Shown piece after piece: positions 1-5,049 of a stretch of 8,294 nt of DNA. Numbering within the stretch: position 1 is the stretch's first letter; every line of letters begins with the position of its first letter. The stretch is taken from the NCBI GenBank assembly GCA_013042495.1, contig JABDQB010000003.1, positions 1 to 8,294 on the forward strand. The letters run 5' to 3'. This DNA is from Gemmatimonadota bacterium. GTDB taxonomy: Bacteria; Gemmatimonadota; Gemmatimonadetes; Palauibacterales; Palauibacteraceae. The notes under the pieces were generated by a model. That model saw only the letters and a program-made list of their open reading frames with translations. It made no database searches and was not told the origin of the DNA. The position numbers and the translations under genes were made by a program.

Positions 1-238
1 CCATGACTCTGCGCTCCCGGATTCCCGTGACCTGGACCGACCATCGATCGAATACCCCGGCAGCACCCAGACCTGCCGCTTCATCAGGGTCGATTCCGCG
101 CAGCGAGGCCCGCGCCTGGTCCACGTCGAACGCACGGCGGATCGATTCCATCTCGTAGAGCTGGAAGTTGTCCACGGAGTTCTGGGGGAGGTATCGCCCC
201 GACCCGGCCACGAAGGCCTCTGGCACGCTCGTCGTCAA
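1..238 (-). CDS. FabH-like 3-oxoacyl-ACP synthase III family protein, N-terminal fragment
   Basis: Only the first 79 residues are in the window; the rest lies beyond base 1. The N-terminus reads as a ketoacyl synthase III start: a short beta strand then GSGRYLPQNSV (residues 12-22), which matches the G-x-G-x-Y-L-P opening of FabH. TGIRERR (71-77) is the characteristic FabH loop. Family members condense acyl-CoA or acyl-thioesters with malonyl-ACP in the cytoplasm; the catalytic Cys-His-Asn residues are not in view, so activity cannot be checked. The start is TTG at 238: an in-frame TGA lies at 265-263, GGAG sits 6 nt upstream (248-245), and the next in-frame start (GTG, codon 5) has no ribosome site. 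Between the two motifs there are about 27 more residues than in E. coli FabH, so this is a divergent subfamily rather than housekeeping fabH. Family call fairly firm, substrate unknown. Confidence 0.75.
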   Translation of the reverse strand, partial: MTTSVPEAFVAGSGRYLPQNSVDNFQLYEMESIRRAFDVDQARASLRGIDPDEAAGLGAAGVFDRWSVQVTGIRERRVM

Positions 239-242
239 TGCA

Positions 243-248
243 CTCTCC
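243..248 (-). promoter_or_regulatory. Ribosome binding site deciding a TTG start
   Basis: The minus strand reads GGAGAG followed by a short spacer and TTG. GGAG is 6 nt from the TTG at 238. With the in-frame stop just upstream, this fixes TTG as the start of the FabH-like gene. Confidence 0.65.
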
Positions 249-306
249 GCCTCTCGATGATTTCACGCATCCGACGAACTCTGATAGAGTCCTCTGGATT
301 CGTGAG

Positions 307-359
307 ATTCCGGTTGGCGAAGATACGGAATGAACCGGCCGACCTCAATTCATGGTCGG
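307..359. other. Cluster of inverted repeats in the 180-nt gap before the FabH-like gene
   Basis: The gap 239-418 has no gene that I can support. It holds three perfect 6-bp inverted repeats: ATTCCG/CGGAAT (307-312 and 326-331), CCGGTT/AACCGG (310-315 and 333-338) and CCGACC/GGTCGG (339-344 and 354-359). The first two overlap and cannot form together, while the second and third abut. A smaller dyad, ACTCT/AGAGT, lies at 278-290. None is followed by a T-run, so an intrinsic terminator for the operon ending at 419 is not evident. They could be leader structure of the FabH-like mRNA, operator sites, or chance in GC-rich DNA. Confidence 0.3.
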
Positions 360-418
360 ACGGCGGGGCGTGCGTGTCACTCCGGCAGGGTGGCGGCCAG
401 GGTCAGGGGGAGCCCTTC

Positions 419-1186
419 TCAGCCACCGTCTCGCGTTCGGTGCGGCGGTTCGCTTCCGGGCGGCACGGGCGTGGCACCGTCCGGCCTCCGGCTTGGCGTC
501 CGACGCTGGCCGGCGCCATCCGGCTGCAACTGGCGGTCCCGTTGCCGGGACAGGTCCGCCGCCCGACGGCGAACCTGATCGACCGCCGTGCGCCAATCCG
601 CGCCCTGCTGCATCCGTCGCCGGACCGCCGCAGAGAGCCCCAGCATTTGATCGCTCCGGACCCCTCTGTCCATCGCGGAGTTGACCATTTCGAGCGCGTT
701 GGTTGTAGGTACGCCCGCTTCGGTCAGATCGCTGAGGACGATAAGGGGCACGGCCAGGTCACGACCCCCCTGTTGCCTGCCCGCCATGGAGCGAATCGCA
801 TCGCGCGGAACCCCGCGGCGCAGTGCCTCGGCGGCAGCGGCCAGGCTGGCCGGCCTCCGGTCAGGACCCAGGATATCCCTCGCCTCTCGCAGACGACCCG
901 CATACGCATCCAGGGCGGCAACCACGCGCTCGGGTGGATAGCCCTTAGCCGCCCCCTCGAAGGCCTTCCGCGCGATGAGTCCGGGAGGAACGCCCGCATC
1001 ACGTGCTTCGCGAGCGATCTCCCTGACCCGGGCCGCGTATTCCGGCGGCATGGCTTCCTCGAGCCTCCGCGCGTCGGTCTCCTGTGCCGAGACCTGCGGT
1101 GGAAATGCGACCGCGAGGGCGACGGCGACCAGCCCCACCAGGGCGTGCCGCTTTCCGGGAATCAGGCTGAATCTCTGCATATTCAT
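419..1186 (-). CDS. Secreted protein of short helical repeats, unknown function
   Basis: A 255-residue protein whose family I do not recognise. Residues 1-34 form a Sec signal peptide: Lys/Arg near the start, a hydrophobic core (about 15-28) and an A-x-A-like end at VSA, so the product is probably periplasmic or secreted. The mature part (about 45-210) is alpha-helical and built from units of about 17 residues opening with Gly-Val/Tyr-Pro: GVP at 65-67, GYP at 82-84, GVP at 125-127, GVP at 158-160 and GVR at 175-177, with weaker ones near 141 and 195. This suggests a small alpha-solenoid. The tail (about 211-255) is Arg/Pro/Gly-rich and probably disordered. ATG 1186 is preferred because AGGA lies 6 nt upstream; ATG 1180 is the alternative. 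It follows the barrel/E-set gene by 65 nt on the same strand and is probably the last gene of the sigma operon. A protein-interaction role is a guess. Confidence 0.72.
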   Translation of the reverse strand: MNMQRFSLIPGKRHALVGLVAVALAVAFPPQVSAQETDARRLEEAMPPEYAARVREIAREARDAGVPPGLIARKAFEGAAKGYPPERVVAALDAYAGRLREARDILGPDRRPASLAAAAEALRRGVPRDAIRSMAGRQQGGRDLAVPLIVLSDLTEAGVPTTNALEMVNSAMDRGVRSDQMLGLSAAVRRRMQQGADWRTAVDQVRRRAADLSRQRDRQLQPDGAGQRRTPSRRPDGATPVPPGSEPPHRTRDGG

Positions 1187-1192
1187 GGCATA

Positions 1193-1196
1193 TCCT
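1193..1196 (-). promoter_or_regulatory. Ribosome binding site of the helical-repeat gene
   Basis: AGGA on the minus strand with a 6-nt spacer to ATG 1186. It argues for the first of two closely spaced ATG codons and against a longer upstream reading of the frame. Confidence 0.55.
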
Positions 1197-1208
1197 GTCG
1201 GACGAACG

Positions 1209-1242
1209 CGGAACACGTTCCGTCCACTCGTCTTCAAGACGA
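1209..1242. promoter_or_regulatory. Two adjacent dyads in the intercistronic gap
   Basis: The 65-nt gap between the barrel gene and the helical-repeat gene holds two near-perfect palindromes: CGGAAC-AC-GTTCCG (1209-1222) and TCGTCTT-C-AAGACGA (1228-1242, 7-bp arms around one base). In RNA each could fold as a hairpin of about 5 bp. There is no T-run, so this is not a standard terminator. They may mark operator sites for an internal promoter, or a processing or attenuation structure adjusting expression of the last gene. Confidence 0.4.
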
Positions 1243-1251
1243 CTTCCGGGC

Positions 1252-2439
1252 TCATGGCGTCACATCCGGCAAGGAATCCTGCTCGCTGACGAAGAGCGTC
1301 GCCTGAACGCCCCCCCACTCGTCCTTCGTCAGACCGGGGGCCTGCGACGGCACATACCACTCACCGTCGACGAAGAACCCGAAATGGTGCACACCGGGCG
1401 TGATCGGAAGCGTGACCCGCCAGACCTCGCCGTCCCGGAGCATCGGTACCGGGTCCCACCTCGTGAACTCGCCGACGCACTCGATTCGACTGGCATCCGG
1501 AGACCTGAGCTCCAGAACGAGAGTCGGCTGGCCGTTCTCCAGGACCCGCCAGGTCAGTTCCGGTGCCGGACCGACCCGTGCCAGCTCGAGGCTCACACTG
1601 GCGCCGAGACCTCCCGCCGCGGGCGAGTCCAGCAGCGGGTCAGGCCCGTATCGTCCGCCCGACGCGAGGACGGTCGCTCTCCCCCCCGTTAAGACCCTCA
1701 GGCCTGCTCGCAACACGATTTCCTGACCATCCGGAGTATCCCACACCGCTCCTTCTGCGTAGAACGTCCCCGGCTCCGAACGCACTTCGATTCCGAGTCG
1801 ACCGACGGCATATGGCCCCTGCGGGCTGTCGTAGGCCTCAACGGCAAGGCGTGGAGCCACAACTCCGAGTTCCTGCGCGATTTCCGCAGCGGCGCCCCAG
1901 GCCCACAAGTTCGAAGCTACGATGGAACCGACCTGAAATACACGCGGACCGAACCGGGTATCCCGAACGAAGGTCTCGAATACGGTCACCTCCGAGTTGC
2001 CCAGACCGCCGTATCCGCTGAAGCGAACCGCCGTGCCGCCGAACGCGAACCCGACCTCGGGTTCCGCCTGGACGTACGCCGCTCGATAGGGAACGGGCTC
2101 ACCCACGGTGAACGCCTCTCCCATGATCGAAATACCCAGGGATACGTTCCTGGAGACCGGCTGCAGCCAGCCGACTCCCCCCAGAGCGGAGGCCCAGCTG
2201 GCGCCCTCTTCGCTCAGCGCGAGGCCGCCGATTCCGGCGGCGCTGAAGAACCCGCCGGCTCCGAATGAGCCCCCGAACCGCAGACCGCCGTTCGCGTACG
2301 TGCTCGCGATTCCGATTCCGCCCGCAGGAGGAAGAGAATAGGAAGCCCCGAGATCGAGCGAGAGAGCCGTTTGCTGAGCGGACGCCGGCTCACCGCTCAG
2401 CACACACAGCAGGAGCGCGGGCAACACGGCCGTCCCCAT
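1252..2439 (-). CDS. Secreted beta-rich (probable outer-membrane) protein with C-terminal glycogen-binding-like E-set domain
   Basis: A 395-residue exported protein. A signal peptide spans residues 1-21 and ends with the cleavage motif ASA before QQT. Residues about 23-290 alternate Gly/Ala-rich and aromatic/hydrophobic strands typical of bacterial outer-membrane beta-barrels, though the barrel is inferred from pattern only. Residues about 304-385 form an E-set domain of the CBM48/AMPK-beta glycogen-binding type: VGEFTRW (322-328), TPGVHHFGFFVDGEW (347-361) and a last strand at 380-384. Trp328 and Trp361 match the two carbohydrate-stacking tryptophans of AMPK beta, but the Lys expected between them (Y-K-F) is replaced by Gly354. 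The start is ATG 2439; GTG 2442 directly before it is possible, and neither has a strong ribosome site. The gene begins 38 nt after the anti-sigma-like gene, which carries a related domain, so translational coupling is plausible. Confidence 0.75.
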   Translation of the reverse strand: MGTAVLPALLLCVLSGEPASAQQTALSLDLGASYSLPPAGGIGIASTYANGGLRFGGSFGAGGFFSAAGIGGLALSEEGASWASALGGVGWLQPVSRNVSLGISIMGEAFTVGEPVPYRAAYVQAEPEVGFAFGGTAVRFSGYGGLGNSEVTVFETFVRDTRFGPRVFQVGSIVASNLWAWGAAAEIAQELGVVAPRLAVEAYDSPQGPYAVGRLGIEVRSEPGTFYAEGAVWDTPDGQEIVLRAGLRVLTGGRATVLASGGRYGPDPLLDSPAAGGLGASVSLELARVGPAPELTWRVLENGQPTLVLELRSPDASRIECVGEFTRWDPVPMLRDGEVWRVTLPITPGVHHFGFFVDGEWYVPSQAPGLTKDEWGGVQATLFVSEQDSLPDVTP

Positions 2440-2477
2440 CACGCTGCGGCGCCGGGCAGGTCCGTCGCTCGAGGAAC

Positions 2478-3080
2478 TCAGGTGCCGTTGAGCGTCGAAA
2501 CGGCGACGATGGCGTTCTGCTGCCCGAACCCGTCGTCCTGGTAGCTGGCCGCGTGGGGGTCCGTGACCCAGTCCGCCCCGTCGATCACGAACATGTACTC
2601 GTGCACGCCCGGCAGTAGAGGGACCCTTCCCGACCAAATGCCATCTCCATCCGCGTCGTCGAGCTCGACGGTGGGCTGCCATTCGGTGAAGTCTCCAACC
2701 AGGTGAACCGTCTGGGCCGTGGGCGCGTCGACGACGAACTGAACGTACACACGAGAGTCAGCGATCGTGCCGTCATCTCGAAGACCGAAGAGGCCGAGAA
2801 CCAGGACCACGGCCGCCGCCCCCGCGAGCACTGCGGCCGGAGGGACGGGCACCATTCTCGGACGAAGCAGCCACGCAAGCCACCCCGCTGGGCCTGCGTT
2901 CCGCTCCCCTTCAAGAGCGGCCAGCACACGGGTATCCAGGCCCAGCGGAGCACCGGTTGGCGAAGTCGCCCGAATATCCTCGAGCAGTCCGTCCCACTCT
3001 TCCGCCCTCGCTCTCAGCTCCGCGGGCAGCCCCTCCAGGGGGAGCTCTCCATCCAGATAGGCCTGCAACCGGCTGTCCAT
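2478..3080 (-). CDS. Anti-sigma-like single-pass membrane protein with periplasmic glycogen-binding-like domain
   Basis: A 200-residue protein in three parts. Residues 1-76 are acidic and helical, beginning MDSRLQAYLDGELP like many anti-sigma N-termini (putative zinc-finger family), but with no Cys or His, so no zinc site. Residues about 79-100 form one membrane segment preceded by Arg72 and Arg74, predicting N-terminus inside and C-terminus in the periplasm. Residues about 111-196 are a CBM48/AMPK-beta-type E-set domain: VGDFTEW (128-134), PGVHEYMFVIDGADW (157-171) and Asn189 near the last strand. The stacking tryptophans (134, 171) are kept; the usual Lys is Met163. ATG 3080 is preferred over TTG 3086 because GGGAG (3091-3087) lies 6 nt upstream. 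It starts 2 nt after the sigma factor stop, the standard arrangement for a sigma/anti-sigma pair. Sigma binding is inferred from position and the N-terminal resemblance; a plain E-set membrane protein is the alternative. Confidence 0.75.
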   Translation of the reverse strand: MDSRLQAYLDGELPLEGLPAELRARAEEWDGLLEDIRATSPTGAPLGLDTRVLAALEGERNAGPAGWLAWLLRPRMVPVPPAAVLAGAAAVVLVLGLFGLRDDGTIADSRVYVQFVVDAPTAQTVHLVGDFTEWQPTVELDDADGDGIWSGRVPLLPGVHEYMFVIDGADWVTDPHAASYQDDGFGQQNAIVAVSTLNGT

Positions 3081-3082
3081 GG

Positions 3083-3601
3083 TCAACTCCCGTACGACTG
3101 GAGTAATCCCTGCAGCTCTTCCCGAGCCCGGTGTACCCTCATTTTGAGCGCCGGAACCGATACGTCCAGCGTCTCCGACATTTCCGCATACGACCAGCCT
3201 TCGACGTGCTTCATCAGGAAGGCTTCTCTATGCTCGACCGCGAGGCTATGCAACGCACGCTCGATGTCAGTCCGCACCCTGCCCAGGTCAGCCTCGCGCT
3301 CCGGATCGCCATCGGTCGCGACCAGGTCCGGCAGCCTTTCCACGGGAACGGTGGTCCGTTTCGACTTCAGATGATCCTTGCACGAATTGGCTCCGATCCG
3401 AAACAGCCAGGCGCCGACTCTCTCAGGGTCCCTGCATTTCCCCAGGTTGCGATGCGCCTTTATGAATGCGGACTGCACCACGTCTTCGGCGTCGTCCCGG
3501 CGTCCCGTCATCCTTTCGGCATGACGGTACAGTAGATCCTGATACCGGCGAACGATCTCGCCGAACGCCCGATCTGACCCTTTCAGGGCCCGGTCTACCA
3601 A
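3083..3601 (-). CDS. ECF-type RNA polymerase sigma factor
   Basis: A 172-residue sigma-70 factor reduced to regions 2 and 4, as in the extracytoplasmic-function group. Region 2 spans about 8-80, with the core-binding and -10-recognition segment DAEDVVQSAFIKAHRNL (37-53) and AWLFRIGANSCKDHLK (64-79). Region 4 spans about 112-165, with the helix-turn-helix around GWSYAEMSETLDVSVPALKM (135-154) ending in RVHRAREEL. It directs RNA polymerase to a small promoter set and is normally held by the anti-sigma protein encoded next, here 2 nt downstream. The only standard start is TTG 3601, which has no clear ribosome site. Family-like sequence (Ser-Asp-Ala-Glu-Leu-Val) appears to continue four residues upstream of it, so the true start may be a rare codon such as ATC 3625, which has GAGG 6 nt upstream. 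An in-frame TGA near 3648 limits any extension. No extra C-terminal domain is present. Confidence 0.93.
   Translation of the reverse strand: MVDRALKGSDRAFGEIVRRYQDLLYRHAERMTGRRDDAEDVVQSAFIKAHRNLGKCRDPERVGAWLFRIGANSCKDHLKSKRTTVPVERLPDLVATDGDPEREADLGRVRTDIERALHSLAVEHREAFLMKHVEGWSYAEMSETLDVSVPALKMRVHRAREELQGLLQSYGS
3087..3091 (-). promoter_or_regulatory. Ribosome binding site inside the sigma factor stop region
   Basis: GGGAG on the minus strand, 6 nt before ATG 3080, lies within the last codons of the sigma factor. It decides the anti-sigma-like start in favour of ATG 3080 over the overlapping TTG 3086, and implies translational coupling of the two genes. Confidence 0.6.
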
Positions 3602-3648
3602 TTCGGCATCGGAAACGTGTCGGATATCGGACCTCGCGTCGAGTTGTC

Positions 3649-3711
3649 ACCCGTAAGACGACTGGCGGCCTCCACGGGTCACATCGGGTCTGCGACCCGT
3701 TCACCACCCGT
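3649..3711. promoter_or_regulatory. Helically phased cluster of ACGGGT hexamers (operator-like)
   Basis: Four exact ACGGGT/ACCCGT hexamers and one with a single mismatch lie in 63 bp of the divergent intergenic region: ACCCGT 3649-3654, ACGGGT 3674-3679, TCGGGT 3684-3689, ACCCGT 3695-3700 and ACCCGT 3706-3711. The last four are 10, 11 and 11 bp apart, about one helical turn each, so they face the same side of the DNA. Sites 3685-3690 and 3694-3699 also form a perfect CGGGTC/GACCCG dyad. The array sits upstream of the sigma factor and could also act on the divergent PLP-enzyme promoter. The binding protein is unknown. Confidence 0.5.
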
Positions 3712-3763
3712 TTCGATCGAGTGCCTTCAATTTCCGGACCGCACCACGACGGCCGGATCCCTC

Positions 3764-3793
3764 GTGGCAGCGACAGGCGGAGCGTGATAGAAT
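3764..3793 (+). promoter_or_regulatory. Sigma-70-like promoter, probably giving a leaderless mRNA
   Basis: A -10 element TAGAAT (3788-3793) matches TATAAT at five of six bases. A weak -35 GTGGCA (3764-3769) lies 18 bp upstream. Transcription would start about 7 nt after the -10, at or next to the ATG at 3800, leaving no room for a ribosome site; none is seen there. This is the usual layout of leaderless transcripts. Confidence 0.5.
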
Positions 3794-3799
3794 CGATTC

Positions 3800-4891
3800 A
3801 TGTCCACGATCCACGACATTCCGACCCCGGCGCTGCTCCTGGACATCGAAGTCCTGGAGGGAAACCTCCGGCGAATGTCCGAACGATGCAATGATCTGGG
3901 CGTACGGTTGAGACCTCATGTCAAGACGCACAAGTGCGTCGAGATCGGCATGGCTCAGCGGGCGTTCGGCGCCCACGGGATAACGGTCTCCACGCTCGCC
4001 GAAGGCCGGGCATTCGCCGATGCCGGTTTCGATGACATCACCTGGGCGTTCCCGGTGGTGCTGGGAAGGCTGCAGGAAGCCGTGGACCTGGCTGATCGAG
4101 TAAGCCTGGGCGTAGTCGTTGATTCGACGAAGTCCGCCGAGGCGCTGATCGCTACGGGGGCTCCCTTCCGCGTGTGGCTCAAGATCGACTGCGGTTACGG
4201 GCGGGCGGGGCTCGACCCCGGGACGTCGGCACCGCATGAAATAGCCCAGCGGGTGCTCGAGGGCGGACTCGAGTTGGCCGGCATTTTGTCTCATTCAGGT
4301 GATGCGTACCGCGCCGATTCGCGCGACGACATGGTTCGGATTTCGGAGCTGGAGCGGAGCACCATGGCCGACGTCGCCGAGGCGTTGGCGGCCGGTGGCA
4401 CGCCCGTCGCCGATGTGAGCGTCGGGAGCACTCCTTCCATGTCCGCATATCGAACGCTCCAGGGCATGACCGAGGTTCGACCCGGCAACTATGCGCTCCA
4501 CGATTACACCCAGGTGCTGCTCGGATCGTGCGACGTGGGCGAGTGTGCTGCCACGGTCCTCACCTCGGTCGTCTCAAGCAGTCGGGATCGCGGAACCTCT
4601 GTCGTGGATGCCGGAGCGCTCGCCCTGTCCCTGGACCCCGGTCCGGCACACCTGGGACGCCGCAGCTTCGGCGAGATCCTGGACGAGGGGACCCCGGCAA
4701 AGGTGCGGCGAAATGCCCGATTGACCTCGCTCAGTCAGGAGCACGGGATCGTGTCCCGCGCCCTCGACGTCGGCACCCTCCTCCGGGTCCTTCCCAACCA
4801 CTCGTGCCTCACCGTGGCCTGTTTTGACGGCTTTTTCGTGGTTGAGGGCGACGAGATCCTGGACACCTGGCGCATTCTCAGACAACGCTGA
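3800..4891 (+). CDS. Fold-type III PLP enzyme, D-threonine aldolase / D-serine dehydratase-like family
   Basis: A 363-residue cytoplasmic enzyme of full family length. An alanine-racemase-type TIM barrel opens with TPALLLD (9-15) and carries PHVKTHK (39-45), in which Lys42 should hold the PLP cofactor. Other family landmarks are KIDCGYGRAGL (128-138), LSHSGDAY (163-170), the phosphate-binding SVGSTPS (207-213) and VRPGNYALHD (226-235). The C-terminal beta domain has the His-x-Cys metal site (His334, Cys336 in NHSC) seen in D-threonine aldolases and DSD1-type D-serine dehydratases. Members cleave or dehydrate D-beta-hydroxy amino acids (D-threonine, D-serine, 3-hydroxy-D-aspartate) using PLP plus a divalent metal. 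All key residues are present, so it is probably active, but the substrate cannot be read from the sequence. ATG 3800 has no ribosome site and lies directly after a -10-like element. It is divergent from the sigma operon and shares its control region. Confidence 0.92.
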   Translation: MSTIHDIPTPALLLDIEVLEGNLRRMSERCNDLGVRLRPHVKTHKCVEIGMAQRAFGAHGITVSTLAEGRAFADAGFDDITWAFPVVLGRLQEAVDLADRVSLGVVVDSTKSAEALIATGAPFRVWLKIDCGYGRAGLDPGTSAPHEIAQRVLEGGLELAGILSHSGDAYRADSRDDMVRISELERSTMADVAEALAAGGTPVADVSVGSTPSMSAYRTLQGMTEVRPGNYALHDYTQVLLGSCDVGECAATVLTSVVSSSRDRGTSVVDAGALALSLDPGPAHLGRRSFGEILDEGTPAKVRRNARLTSLSQEHGIVSRALDVGTLLRVLPNHSCLTVACFDGFFVVEGDEILDTWRILRQR

Positions 4892-4934
4892 GCCATCGCT
4901 GGCACGCGAGATGCAAACATCGGGCGTCGGAAGC

Positions 4935-4979
4935 GTTCGGTACGCTCGCGCGAACCGGACTCCGAGTTGAACCTCGAGT
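4935..4979 (+). terminator. Possible stem-loops after the PLP-enzyme gene
   Basis: Two short stems follow the stop at 4891: GTTCG/CGAAC (4935-4939 and 4951-4955), and ACT-CGAG/CTCG-AGT with one bulged C (4959-4979, loop TTGAAC). Neither is followed by a T-run, so this is at most a weak or Rho-assisted end. The rest of the gap 4892-5049 shows no gene. Confidence 0.25.
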
Positions 4980-5037
4980 AGCTGCGCCCGGCGACTCGTG
5001 GCCCCTCGCATGAGCGGGGAGGCGGATGTCAGCGGAT

Positions 5038-5042
5038 GGAGG
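5038..5042 (+). promoter_or_regulatory. Strong ribosome binding site deciding the start of the MshEN-like gene
   Basis: GGAGG lies 7 nt before ATG 5050. An earlier in-frame ATG at 5026 has a GGGGAGG only 3 nt upstream (5016-5022), partly in a CCC-CGC/GCG-GGG stem, which is poorly spaced. The start at 5050 is therefore preferred. Confidence 0.65.
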
Positions 5043-5049
5043 CATCTCG

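Noticed and set aside
84..266. Minus-strand frame of 60 codons with an ATG at 266
   Set aside because: Its register gives no family signal, while the neighbouring register starting at TTG 238 gives clear FabH landmarks.
257..1306. Long plus-strand open frame (349 codons) opposite the helical-repeat gene
   Set aside because: It is Arg/Pro/Gly-rich with no domain or ribosome site, and lies antisense to a gene with a good signal peptide and start. Typical high-GC shadow.
1187..1360. N-terminal extension of the helical-repeat protein up to 1360
   Set aside because: It overlaps the end of the barrel gene and places a signal peptide in the middle of the protein; ATG 1186 has its own ribosome site.
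2440..2682. N-terminal extension of the barrel/E-set protein up to 2682
   Set aside because: The extension overlaps the anti-sigma-like gene, is Arg-rich, and would bury the clear signal peptide that begins at 2439.
3423..3707. Minus-strand frame starting with ATG before the sigma factor
   Set aside because: It is out of frame with the sigma factor, Arg-rich, and carries no recognisable motif. ATG 3609 nearby is also out of frame and stops after five codons.
3694..3711. Phased repeats as a CRISPR or mobile-element end
   Set aside because: Units are only 6 bp, no spacers of constant length, no transposase or cas gene nearby; an operator array explains them better.
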